A DNA stretch of 64,000 nucleotides from Solea solea. Lineage: Eukaryota > Chordata > Actinopteri > Pleuronectiformes > Soleidae. The position numbers and the translations under genes are program-made. The first letter of the stretch is position 1; every line of letters starts with the position of its first letter. The DNA is taken from NCBI RefSeq assembly GCF_958295425.1, contig NC_081150.1, positions 9,919,001 to 9,983,000 of the forward strand. Direction: 5' to 3'. Positions 38,750 through 49,700 of this stretch are shown here, piece after piece. Under the pieces are notes generated by a model. It saw nothing but the letters and a program-made list of their open reading frames with translations, ran no database searches and was not told the origin of the DNA.

Positions 38750-38966
38750 ATTGGTGTTGGTGCAGCTTAATTCCGCGTTTCCTATTGGTGGTTTTGGGGG
38801 TTGTGTGGGCGGAGTTAAAGCGTTGCTAAACCAAAACAAGCTGACTGCCTGGCCCTTCAGCGACATCAGCGAAGAGGAAGAGTTAAATCGGTCAGAGAGA
38901 GCGTGTGGAGCTGCAGAGAGCGAATGGACCGACAAACCCGGCTCTGAGCTGACAGCAGAAACTCAG
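38750..38966 (+). promoter_or_regulatory. slc2a12: SLC2A12 promoter region and non-coding first exon
   Basis: A GC-richer stretch has an inverted CCAAT box (CTATTGGTGG, about 38780) and a GGGCGG-like box (about 38808). A plausible first exon ends at a strong donor, ACTCAG|GTAAGA, with the exon end at 38966. Within it a short upstream frame begins ATG at 38924 and stops TGA at 38945-38947 (7 codons), so it could damp translation. This exon joining the acceptor at 39841-39844 is inferred. Confidence 0.5.
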
Positions 38967-39207
38967 GTAAGAACAGTGTCACAGCTCCCGGGGAAAAACC
39001 ACGCTCTTCTTTCCTCAAACGTTCATTGAGCCACACTTTATTTGCACTTAAACCGTAAACAAGCCCATACTTGAAGACCGTGCTTCGGCCTTTACTTTTG
39101 TTTTTTTTAAGGGTGTGTGTGTGTGGTTTCTGGCCTCCACAAAACGACATTTTAACCTTTGAGCAGATACACCAAAGTGCATATAAACAACCCCATATTT
39201 ACATTGT

Positions 39208-39210
39208 ATT

Positions 39211-39241
<31 letters not shown>

Positions 39242-39278
39242 TTCATTCATTCATTTATTTATTTATTTATTTATTTAA
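39208..39278. repeat. TTTA tetranucleotide microsatellite
   Basis: A run of ATTT units interrupted by ATTC units, in the first intron of SLC2A12. Confidence 0.95.
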
Positions 39279-39632
39279 TCTTAACAGTACGAGGTCAGCT
39301 TGTTGTCAAGAAATGCAACATTGAGGTTTGAAATCACATTTGTTGATACTAATGAATTGCAACATCAATCTCATTGGCGCCAAGTGTTGTGATGCAATCA
39401 AATCATGACATGACATGCCAGACCTAAACTGACCTCGTACTGTCTAACAGTAAATGACGCTACTGTAGGCGCCTGTTCAACACATACATAATTACATTCC
39501 TCAAAAGTCGTTTTCAGATTCACTTAATGTCTCAGGGTCACTAAACCAGCAAGCTGCAAGTGACCTTTGTGAGATTCACAGAGCTGGAATTTATGACACG
39601 ACCAGGACCTGCCAGGACCTGCCAGTCTGGTC

Positions 39633-39676
39633 TAATGGAGCCCCATTAACCAGGTTTGGTTAATGGGGCTCCATTA
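39633..39676. repeat. 19-bp perfect inverted repeat, 6-nt loop
   Basis: Arms 39633-39651 and 39658-39676 are exact reverse complements (TAATGGAGCCCCATTAACC and its complement) around AGGTTT. Immediately upstream is a short tandem repeat of CCAGGACCTG. It lies in the first intron of SLC2A12, about 170 bp before the first coding exon. Confidence 0.9.
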
Positions 39677-39870
39677 CTGTAGTGGCACATGCTGGAATGA
39701 ACGTGTCACCACTATCATTTTACACCCGCCTTCATAATCTACTATGTTTTGGAATGTGCAATAGACACACACACCTTCAGAAACTGTCCAAGCACTTTTA
39801 TCAGATGCATGTGGCATATTCTACACATTTAATTTTTTTTTTAGGTCTTTACTGTTCGTGGTGGTTGAAA

Positions 39871-42800
39871 ATGGACCCCAACAGTGAGACCAAGACGATG
39901 ACCTCTTACCTCCCAGCCAACCCCGGCAGTGAGACCCAGAATGTGGCCCCAACCAAAGGCCCAGGTACACATTTAAAAAAAAAAAGAAAAGAAAAAAGAT
40001 AATAATATGTGTTGAATACAATGAACATTGCATGTGTGTCATTGTTTTGTTTGTGGCTCAAAGAGATTAGTTTGTGAAGGTACATTGGGTGGCTCATCGG
40101 ATTTTCTCTGTCTAATTTAAAACACGATCAACCGGAAAATCAATATTTATTATCTCCACCAAAGGAGATCAGGTGTTTGCCTGCGTTTTGTGTGTGTGTC
40201 TGCTTGCGATCGGCGTAACTTGACATTTACTGAGGCCGTAGAAGAAAATGATAAGATTTCGGTGATCTGTATCACCGCTTGAGTGATTTGACACTGTGTG
40301 AAGGTTTGCGCTCCCTGAGTGCTTTCTCTTGATAAATACTAACCTTGTTTCCAAGAAGCAGCTTCACTGAGATAACTTAAGAAGGACGCCTCCCACAAAA
40401 GTGGAACTTGGACTGCATGCGTAAAGTGAGTTTGTAATGAGTTAAACTCCAGAAAACTCAGGAAGTATGAAGTGTATGAATTCCCTACACTTTGAAAGCA
40501 CTACTGATTATTCCAAAATAATGTTCGTGTTTGTGTAGCTTCTTCACATCACCTGTTTCTTAATCTCGGGTTAGTAATGAAGCCAGTTGAGTTCACTGTT
40601 GAGTTCTGGTCACACTGACCTTAGTGGCACGTTTCCAAGTATGTGACACTGCCTCAATTGAACAATGCCGCAATACTAACCTCATGTAACCAGATGTCAT
40701 GACTTGATATGACCCGAAGAGATGACTGCAACTAAAGCTTTTCTTGGACAAAAGAAAAATGAGTGTATTCAGTTTTTCCATCGTCATCAAGTTAAGTTTT
40801 AGTATAACATAAAACATTTCAGTCTGTGGCGTGTCAAGTAGAATCAATGTGTCAACCTTACGAAACAAACGTACACATTCATGACCTACGTGTACATGAT
40901 TAACACAACCAGGATCTTGGACGGGGTCACTGTTGTTGTTTTTTCAGGTTTAATATGTATCTTAAATGTCCAGGATATAAATGCAGCTCATATATACCAT
41001 ATCAAGACAATTAAGCCTTGGACAGAACAAAGGTTGACACAGTTGATGTGAACCTGCTGACTTGTTCCCCGAGTCCTTTATGGTGGACGCTGAGCAGGCC
41101 TCTTGTGTTTTGACTTTGACTCCGTGAGTTTCTGTTTCCCTCTCCAGGCTGCAGCTGGCTGGTGGTGGTAGCAGCTTTAGCTGCCTCTCTGAGTGGCCTG
41201 ATGCTGGGCTATGAAATGGGCCTAACTTCTGGGGTCCTGCTGCACCTGCGAGGACTCCTCTCCCTCTCCTGCCGGGAACAGGAACTGCTGGTCAGCTCCC
41301 ACCTGCTCGGCGCTCTCCTCATCTGCCTGGCTGGAGGCCCCATTCTGGATCGCTACGGTCGCCGCTGCTCTTTGCTCCTGAGTGGCGCCTTGGTGGTTGT
41401 GGGAACTGTCGTGCTCGTTGCTGTGACTTCACTTGTCTCACTCACACTTGGCCGCGTGATAGTCGGCATGGGAACGGCACTGTCAGGGACAGCGGCGTGT
41501 CTGTACATTGCAGAGATCTCCCCAAGAGAGAGGAGGGGTCTTCTGGTGACGCTGTATGAGCTGATGTTAGTTGTGGGCGTTATGCTGGGATTCAGCTGCA
41601 GTTACGCCTTCGCTACTCTGCCCAATGGTTGGATGTACACATTTGGACTGGTGATCCCCCCAGCACTGCTGCAAATAGGTGCACTCCTATTCCTCCCGTG
41701 CAGTCCACGCTTCCTGGTTGCTCAGGGTAAACTGGAGCAGGCCAAAATAGTACTGGCCAAAATGAGGGGCGGTGTCACGGAGCATGTAGAGGCGGAGCTC
41801 ACGAACATCCAGACGGGACTTAAAGAGGAATCAGAGCACAGTTTCTGGGAGTTGTTCAGTACCAAGTCCAACCTCCGTTCACGGCTGCTAATGGGTGTAG
41901 CTTTAGTTTTCCTCCAGCAGGCTACTGGTCAGCCTAACATCCTTTCCTACGCTTCACCGCTTCTCCGCAGCGTAGGCTTCAACAGCGACGCTGCAGCAAC
42001 TCTGGCCTCTACAGGGTTTGGGGTGGTCAAAGTAGTTGGCACCATCCCCGCCGTGTTGCTGGTCGACCGCGTGGGACCTAAGAGCTTTTTGTGCGTCGGC
42101 GCCGTGGCAATGGGACTCTCGCTCGTTGTACTTGGCGCACTGACACTCCAAAGCCACACCCACCTCACCAGCCTGTGCAAAAGTCACACGACGCCAAACT
42201 ACACCCATACTCTGTGGGATTTAAACAGAAACTCTACAGAGCCAGAAAACAGTGACATTTTTCCTCACCTCCCAGGTCAGTGGAGTAGTGAGGAGACAGA
42301 GAGGACTAGCAGGGAGGATGATGGGAGTCAGGAGTTGGGAGGAGGACGGACTCAAGAAGTGTCTTCCTCGCTGAAATGGGCATCATTGATCAGTCTGCTG
42401 GCGTATGTGGCGGCTTTCTCCATTAGCCTCGGGCCAAGTAAGCGCCCATTCATTAAAGTTTTTATATACCTCCATGCCACACCTATGAACACACAAAGAT
42501 ATTTAAAATAACAAACAACTCCCAGCCAGTTGTGAGCAAAAAGAGCATCTCATTTTCAAGATTCACTAAACATTGTTTATGAATTTGATTCTAATGGTTC
42601 AGTGCGGTTTAGTACAAAGTACAGCAGTGGCTGTCACACAATAACTAGGCTTAGGTTAAATATAGATTAAAATACATCTCTCGGATGAAGCACTCCTCAC
42701 TTTAAATACAAACGTAAGACTGTAAATCCCCAGGCAGAACAAATTGTGCAAAGGTATTGGTTTTGTTTTTTTTAAATCTTATTCAAATACCATCACCACT

Positions 42801-43503
42801 CATGTCTTCGTCTGTGTCTCTGCTTCTCTTTTCTTTTCCAGTGGTGTATGTGGTCCTCAGCGAGATCTTTCCAATGGGAGTCAGAGGCAGGGCCGTGTCT
42901 GTGGTGTCGGCTGTAAACTGGGCCACCAACCTACTCATCTCCCTCACTTTCCTCACAATTACGGGTGTGTGTTCTTGCGCAAATGACGTGTTGAAGTAAA
43001 CAAACAATCCAACCGGGGGGGGGGGGGGCAGTATTCAGGTAAAATCAGTCACAAAGTTTGCATAGCAGTGCCATAATTAATATGGAAACATTTAACAACA
43101 TGTTCTATGCAAATGCATTTTAAGAGAACTATTTTTTTTTGTTCTTGTTTACCTAGAAAAAATTGGTGTTCCTAACATGATGTTCCTCTACGCTGCCATG
43201 AGCTTTGTGCTCCTGGTGTTTGTTATCCTCTGTGTTCCTGAAACCAAAGGTCGAACCCTGGAGGAGATATCAAAGGAACTTGCTAAGAAGTAAGCATGCG
43301 CCTTCACATAACATCTGTGTTATCACTGTTACCTAGCAAAGTTGATTGTGAAACTGACTTCATTTTTCTTTATCTCCGGTCTCTCCTACCCCCTGCTTTA
43401 CTTTACCAGGAAGCATTTTCAGAGGAGTCTTTGTGGGCAGGTTCAGCCTCAGGAGAGTCTGATCCATAGCAGCGCAGCTCCGGAGATACACGTGAAAAAC
43501 TGA
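39871..43503 (+). CDS. slc2a12: facilitated glucose transporter 12 (GLUT12), 5 coding exons
   Basis: Coding exons: 39871-39964, 41148-42437, 42842-42964, 43157-43289 and 43410-43503 (1734 nt, 577 aa; human 617). It is a 12-helix major-facilitator sugar transporter of class III GLUTs, at the plasma membrane and endomembranes. Motifs in order: GYEMG at the end of helix 1; DRYGRR (about 99-104); the GR..VG segment with [19 protein letters not shown] (about 215), the PESPR equivalent; QQATGQPN in helix 7 (about 288); a long hydrophilic loop 9 with N-glycosylation sequons such as NYT and [16 protein letters not shown] with RGRA; and [10 protein letters not shown] at the start of the C-tail. The first coding exon gives a 32-residue N-tail with two related NSET/GSET stretches. 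Its start is the only ATG after the acceptor at 39844 that opens into the helix-1 frame. The last exon encodes a short basic/polar tail ending HVKN. Neighbours match human 6q23. Confidence 0.95.
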
Positions 43504-44215
43504 GACCTCCACCCCTCCACAGCTGTGCACCTTGACCGAGCATCTAGAAGAATACTATTATACTAGTCTTTTATGTGGAGTCACATCTTTACATGTCGGC
43601 TGCTCCAACTGTAGATCCTTATAGCTTCAGAGGTGAAGGGAGAAACATACAACATACACTACAGTAATTACATAATGAAGAGGTATTTACTCCAATTAGG
43701 ACAGCTCAGGGTATTTGTTTTTTGTTTTGTTTTTTTTAAATCAAGAGAAGACACTCCATATGTCATATGTAGCATAAACACACGGCATTTTATCACAGCA
43801 TTTTAGTCGAGGCAGTTTTAAATGGCACATTTCCTGCGGTGAGGCAATCCAAAGTGCTTTACACAAAATAATTAAGTTTTTAAACTGTTTGAGTTGGAAT
43901 TAAAACAGTAAATATAAATCCATAGAGGACACTGCAGGATAATCACAGATGAGCACAACCACCTCCACTCTAAATACTAAAAAAAACAACATTAAATCAT
44001 GGTGAAGTAAATATTAAGTTGAATGTTTTTCTGCAAGAATTACCTTTTTACAATGTAATTTACTTTTTTTTTAATGTTGTGCCTTGAATGTAGGAGTTAT
44101 TTATAAACGTCGGCCACCTTGAAAATCTTTAAAACCACTGTGTTATTTTGTTAAAGCTGTTAAATGTAACCTGCTATATGGACAAAAGGAAAAGTACAAA
44201 GCAACCTGTTTTATC
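43504..44215 (+). other. slc2a12: SLC2A12 3' UTR and convergent gap
   Basis: AT-rich sequence follows the TGA stop. No strong AATAAA on the plus strand was found before the TBPL1 3' end, so the poly(A) site is uncertain. The two genes converge here with little or no spacer. Confidence 0.4.
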
Positions 44216-45501
44216 ACTAATCTTTATTAATTTATACAAAGTACAAAAAAGTGGCACACATCCATATTTTACACTAGTTCAAAAAGTCTCCATCCCACAT
44301 ACTTCAGACATATTTTCATATACATACATAGGTTACCTCTATGGATAATCAGCACAAGGGTAAGCAGCCGTGTTATGACAAGGATTGCAGTTTCCACCAT
44401 GTAAGAGAAGAGATCTTGGTTAAGCTCAGCATCATACTCGGACAGGATTTCACTGAACACTTATAGTAGTTAAATGTTGCTTTTAAATACCAACAAAGAC
44501 AAGCGGATGCCTCAGGAATGCACACGTTGCAAACACCTTTCCTACCCTGAATTTTGAGTGTCTCATTTGGACGGAGAAAGTCTACACAGTGTTGTAAAAG
44601 CATTTTATACCTCCAAATATTAGAAAACAATTTCTTTTTTTGTTCTTTCTCAGTGCCACTGCTGCCATTAGTCACCAGGAACTCCCAAGTAATGCTGGCT
44701 CAGCAACTCTCCACCTTTTTAAAATAAAATATTCTAAAAGCTTTCCCGACAACAAATAGGACACCAATCTTACTCTGTACATTAAAACCAGCTTCATATT
44801 TGAAAGCTTACTGTGGGATGAAAACTATTGGGAAATGATAAGAAATTAAGTGACATAACTACACCCTGATGCCACAGTTGTGAAACAGAAACAAATGTAC
44901 ACGGAGTGTGTGCAAAATAATTCAAATCAAAGATGAATGCACATTGTGAGCAGATATGTGGATATATCCTGATAAAGACAGTCCAGATTCAGATTCACGC
45001 AAATGTCGGTAATACAGGAAATATCCTGCATTTGTGTTAACGCCTCTACAACTAAGCTATGGACGGAAACTCTTCTTGAAACAGTGGCATATTGGATGAC
45101 TTGTTGTTTCCATGGTTAAAAGCGACACTAAGCAGTGTAAACATACCGATACGGTCACCGCTGTTAAGCATGAGAATGGCTCAGTTGTAAGAGCTGGTCT
45201 TTCTTTGTCCATGCAAAACTGACCATGAGCAGATAAAGAGCAAGAGCAAAATGCTTCCACCTCCCATCTAAATGTTGTTTAGAGAAGCAGTTTTTGCATT
45301 AAGACATTTGCATGTTCACACTGTTAAAAAAAAAAAAAAAGATCACAAGAGCCACACAGTCCACAACAACACTGGTGGGTTTTTGTTTTTTTAAGATGGT
45401 GAGTTGATGAGTCTTTAAAGATCTGACTGTGTTAGATTAACTGTAGTGAGAAAATCAAGGAAATAAATACACAGATAAGGTGCTTCGTCACTCTTGACTC
45501 C
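44216..45501 (-). other. tbpl1: TBPL1 3' UTR with polyadenylation signal
   Basis: The minus strand carries AATAAA at 44228-44223, about 1.27 kb past the TBPL1 stop, in a TTAATAAAGATT context. The intervening sequence has only short frames, an A-tract (45326-45341 plus strand) and no repeats of note. Confidence 0.6.
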
Positions 45502-46075
45502 TTAATTCACCTTTCGTTTTTCCCTCAGGGGTTTCCGACACTCGAAGAGTAGTGGATAGACTTGCTCCACAGCTGTGGCCACATTCTGCACATTTGGTCC
45601 TATAAACAGTGGGGGGGGGGGGTTGTATAAGAGTAAGCGGCGAGTACAAATAAAATTAAAACTAAAATGACAAGAACTTCCACACACAGGTAGGGCTGAA
45701 CAATTAACTGATATTTTATCAAAATCGCAATAGGGCCTGAGGCGCAATATTTCCTAAAGGCAAAATGTGTGAAAATCCACCTGGCCTATACACATTATAT
45801 TGTCACAAATCTGCACGAATATATAGTAATCATTTTAAATATGTTATTCAAATGAAAATGAGAATAACTGTCAAAAAAGTACTATTCCCTCTCGTATCAC
45901 GAATCATATTCCAATCGCAATTGTAGTCAAAATGATCGCAATTAGATATTTATTCAAAATCGCTCAGAGGGAATATTACACTTCACAACTTTGAAACATT
46001 CCTTAAGGAATTTACTGGTAAATCTGATTATAAAAGTGCCTTGTAACAATTTGGCCTAAATCTGTTAAGCTACTC

Positions 46076-46135
<60 letters not shown>

Positions 46136-48043
46136 CCTGTAACTGTGAGACTCCCAGTGGAGAATACTTGTATTGTTGCTTTTAAATGTTTGATCCTGTA
46201 TGTGGCAGCAGGATGAAGCTCTGGTTCATAACTACCACACCACACGCACAGAGAGGGGGGGGAGGGAGGGAGGGAGAGAGAGAGAGAGAGAGAGGTGTAA
46301 ATACAGTTGAGACTAAATCACAAGAACAAATAAACCACCATAGTTTTGAGGCTAGTTACATGGCTCAAGGAAAAACATGTAAATTGTGCATTTAAATATT
46401 TAAATAAAACATTTACTGCAGGAGGTTCTATTAAATTTGTCATGACTTGATATCCAGTGCATTGGAACGCTAATGCGTGCTCTCACCACTAGAGGTCATC
46501 CTACACAAGCAAATATGGATGACAAGTAAGATAACACATAAGACATGTATTAAGGAAAACTAAATCATAATAATAAACAAGCTAATCGTGACAGCGAATG
46601 TTTCCCTTATTTAATCACAACTACTACTAATGAACTAAAGTATGGAGCAGAATAATTATTATGATAGGTATTACCTGGCAATGGGTCGGTTGTTCTTGGT
46701 GAAGTCTACAAGATGGATGGAGAAGGGCATGGAGCACACTGCCAGCACATTCACAACTTTGAAGGCCGAAAACCTCACCTGAATAGACGCAGACACTCTT
46801 TAACACCTTACATTAAAATGAAGCTCTTATGTTTTATTCTTAGTCTTCAAACCTTAATGTTGACTATTTAAGGTATATAAGGTTAGCCTAATACTTAAGC
46901 GTGTTAGAGTTGGGCTGCTCTTGTAAAAATGTACTTTGATTGTATAAAATGATTACATTTTCTGAATTAAATCAATATTTATGATATTTAGTTTTCCCTT
47001 GTCTCTGAAATATGTCAGTGTGTGAAAGACAGTGCCAGTTAAACTTTTAATGTCCCTACAAGACTTCACAATGGACCAGAAATGTGTAGATCTAGTTAAA
47101 TAGCATTGTTGTTGTTGTTGTTGTTGTTTTTCCCTAAAGCTGATAACCACCAGCTGTGTCGTCATTCTTACCTTGAAGCCAAGTTTCTGCAGACAGCGTG
47201 CTAACCTACGAGCACCCACTTTCGCATCGTCCTCACTGAAGAAAAAAAAGAGCAGAAATGTGGAGCATCACATTATTGATGGTTCAGGATGGACAGAATA
47301 AGACAACAATGAAGCCAATTTTCATGTTGGGGGGCTAATGAGTGTAGATCAGCATGCAAGAAATATGAAACACACAAACAATAGGTGGCAGCCTTTACAG
47401 TAGATGTGGGTGCAAGACTCTAACAACCAAAGCCATCACTGTGCCAATATGTAGTGGCTGATTTTAGTTGATGTTCAGTAAATATTAGCAAAGTAATGTC
47501 AGCATTGTATCTGTATAAGTACGGCAAATGATAATATGTCCCTGCATTATTTTCTTAATCAAGTAAGTCGTAATTACAACACCAACAATAAAGAGGCAAG
47601 ACAGCAGTCCAAAGCTTCTGTTCAAAGCAGACATTTTATCTCAAGCCAGAGAAATAAAGCAGAGCTTTTTGTGTTGCTTGCGTCTACCTCGTTGCTCCAG
47701 TGCAGATGATTTTCCCTGAGGACCAAATTGATGCCGTTATCTTGGGTTTCCGAAGCTTCATCAGGACTTTCTGAAACAAAAGGAGTGATCTGATTTACAC
47801 ATAGTCCATTTTCAGTTGACAAGACAGGCACAAACCTTTGACAATAGAGTCAGTCAGTAAATACTTTACATACACTTTTCTCTCTATTCCATCATTTAAT
47901 TTCCTTACCCCGACTTCCGGCTTATAGATGACATTGGTTCCTTCTAATGCAATGGTACGGAGGTTGAGGTGACACCTAGTCCTGAAGGTCGCCACCACAT
48001 TGGTGATGATGATATCAAGTGCATCATCATTGCTGGAATCCAT
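45502..48043 (-). CDS. tbpl1: TATA-box-binding-protein-like 1 (TLF/TRF2), 6 coding exons
   Basis: Minus-strand exons in coding order: 48043-47909, 47770-47688, 47235-47172, 46778-46675, 46231-46137 and 45599-45502 (579 nt, 192 aa; human 186). All introns are GT-AG. The protein is the two-repeat TBP-like saddle. Repeat 1 spans ITNVV...RCHLNLR through TIWSSGKIICTGA-type sequence (here SIWSSGKIICTGAT) and GARRLARCLQKLG. Repeat 2 spans VVNVLAVCSMPF through SYEPELHPA, FSTGSLTVTG and VATAVEQVYPLLFE. TBPL1 does not bind canonical TATA boxes. It works with TFIIA at TATA-less promoters and is needed for early development and spermiogenesis. The C-terminus ends in a basic tail (CRKPLREKRKVN), about six residues longer than human. 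The start MDSSNDDALD aligns with the human N-terminus. Confidence 0.96.
45690..45966. repeat. degenerate non-autonomous repeat in TBPL1 intron 5
   Basis: It begins 'tagggctgaacaattaactg' and runs through 'aaaatcgcaatagggc' to a terminal block of 'aatcgcaatt' and 'aaaatcgctcag' words. This GGGCTG...AATTAAT/AATCGCAATT composition is common in teleost introns as old DNA-transposon-like or MITE copies. The termini are too eroded to name a family. Confidence 0.45.
46081..46130. repeat. (GT)25 microsatellite next to a TBPL1 splice donor
   Basis: Exactly 50 nt of GT on the plus strand. On the TBPL1 (minus) strand it is (AC)25, beginning 6 nt after the exon 5 boundary, so the donor reads G|GTATAT followed directly by the AC run. 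Confidence 0.97.
46241..46294. repeat. GGGA/GA microsatellite in TBPL1 intron 4
   Basis: A G-rich run passes into GGGA and then GA repeats, immediately upstream (in TBPL1 sense) of the exon 5 acceptor. On the minus strand this forms a CT-rich tract. Confidence 0.9.
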
Positions 48044-48509
48044 CAGGAAGTGTGTGGTGCAGCGAGCGTACCACAGGGTTTTCTCCTCACACGTTCATCA
48101 ACAATAATACCAACACCACCATTTCATGGATGGTCAGGCAGGAAGAACAAGATTTGCTGGAAGAAGTAGTTGTTGTTATGCATTACAAACTGTAAACTTA
48201 ACATATTTGTAAGACACACATACTGAGTGTACAAAAGAAATGCAGTGTATTCACACGTCATATACCCCCCTTTCATATTATATTAAACTATTTCTTTGTT
48301 TCCTATTATTTTTTCTTTCTGCCCATAAGAGATTAAAAGGACAGTGTTTATAATATGGAGATGAATGGATCCAAAATGAATGGTTCCAGCAAGTGGCTTG
48401 AAAAATGTAATTGTTCATTTTCGTTACAAAAAAAGCAATGATAAAAATAAACGTTTTTTTAAATCAGTTTTTACATAGTAAACGAAAAAGAAATCAATAA
48501 CATACTAGG

Positions 48510-48580
<71 letters not shown>

Positions 48581-49532
48581 CGATCGATGAAGGGGGAAGG
48601 CGATCACAAAGGGGGAAGGTTTTTTCTATGAACTAAAAAACCAACCTGTAAATAGTAGTCTTGATAAACACTGACACCCAAATAGAAAGACGTTGTTTGG
48701 TCCTTTCATGTGTCACATAAAGCATTTGCACACACAGTGCAATTAACTAACTGGTTGAAGCATGCTGCTCGTGGTAACTCGTGGTACACCTGCAAAATAA
48801 AAAAAGAAACACAAGAATGCTAGGATTAATAGGAGAAATTATTATAATTATATTCCATTAAAATATTTCAGGTAACAGTCATTGATTATTTCTTATAGTT
48901 TATATTTATTATTCTGTCCATAGATTTTCATTTGCGCACCGTCAGCTACTCTATTGATGTTTTGGGGCAGTTGGTATCAAATGTATGATTAATGTCTTCT
49001 GTAATTTTCTTTTCACGTTCTTCAGCTAGCATGTATCATTTGCACACTAACAGACAATATTCGGAAAAAATAAATGTTATTGGTGGCATGAAACAGTTTT
49101 ATGCATTGCGTAATAAACAAGTGAAAGCGTGCTTTAATCTATAATGTTGTGTTTTTGGCGTCACAGCTGAGTTGTTGCAACGCTATTATGTTTGGGAGGA
49201 ATAATACAGGCTAATCTCTTCAGCTCCTCAAAACGACTCATCACAAACTATTTCAACATAAATGAACGAAGTTGTGTTTTTCTGTGACTAAAATATCTAC
49301 ATAAACCAACTACAACAACGATACATCACTTATGAGCAGCCAATGTGAATACGAACGCAGACTCCGGTGGTTAGCAACAAAGAAAAGTGCACCCGCACTA
49401 ATGAATGAAAAGTTGTTGGCAACGCTAGCTTAGCGGGCTAGCAGTCAAATGGCTACACGGACGCGGTAGTTGCACTGTTGGCCGTTGTTTTCTCGATTCA
49501 GTTAAACGTGTTTGCTATACAGGTTCACCTAC
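48044..49532 (-). other. tbpl1: TBPL1 5' UTR/intron region
   Basis: No coding sequence. It includes a GATA microsatellite (48510-48581) and, on the minus strand, an acceptor-like pyrimidine tract ending in TTTTGCAG before GTGTACCACGAG near 48791. That may start a 5' UTR exon. The exact 5' UTR splicing cannot be fixed from sequence alone. Confidence 0.45.
48510..48581. repeat. (GATA)18 microsatellite
   Basis: A near-perfect GATA run ending in two GATC units, in the TBPL1 5' intron. Confidence 0.97.
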
Positions 49533-49700
49533 CTTTTTACGTTGTGACTGCCAACACATAAACGACCCAGTTAACGGTAAAACGAGCAGGCAAACCCCTT
49601 CATCCACATACAGTTGACTAGCGGGTACACCACTTCCGTTTGCAGCTCCCAAAACAAACCGAGCTTTGATCTTGTTCTTTGAGGTTTTAAGGCGGTTTGG
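49533..49700 (-). promoter_or_regulatory. tbpl1: TBPL1 non-coding first exon and promoter
   Basis: On the minus strand the sequence CGTAAAAAG|GTAGGTGAAC gives a good donor with the exon end at 49533. The sequence just upstream is GC-richer than its surroundings and TATA-less, as is usual for a housekeeping-type promoter. Exon extent is inferred. Confidence 0.5.

Noticed and set aside
38646..39029. 127-codon frame across the SLC2A12 first exon
   Set aside because: It reads through the strong donor at 38967 and does not join the transporter frame; it is better explained as leader sequence.
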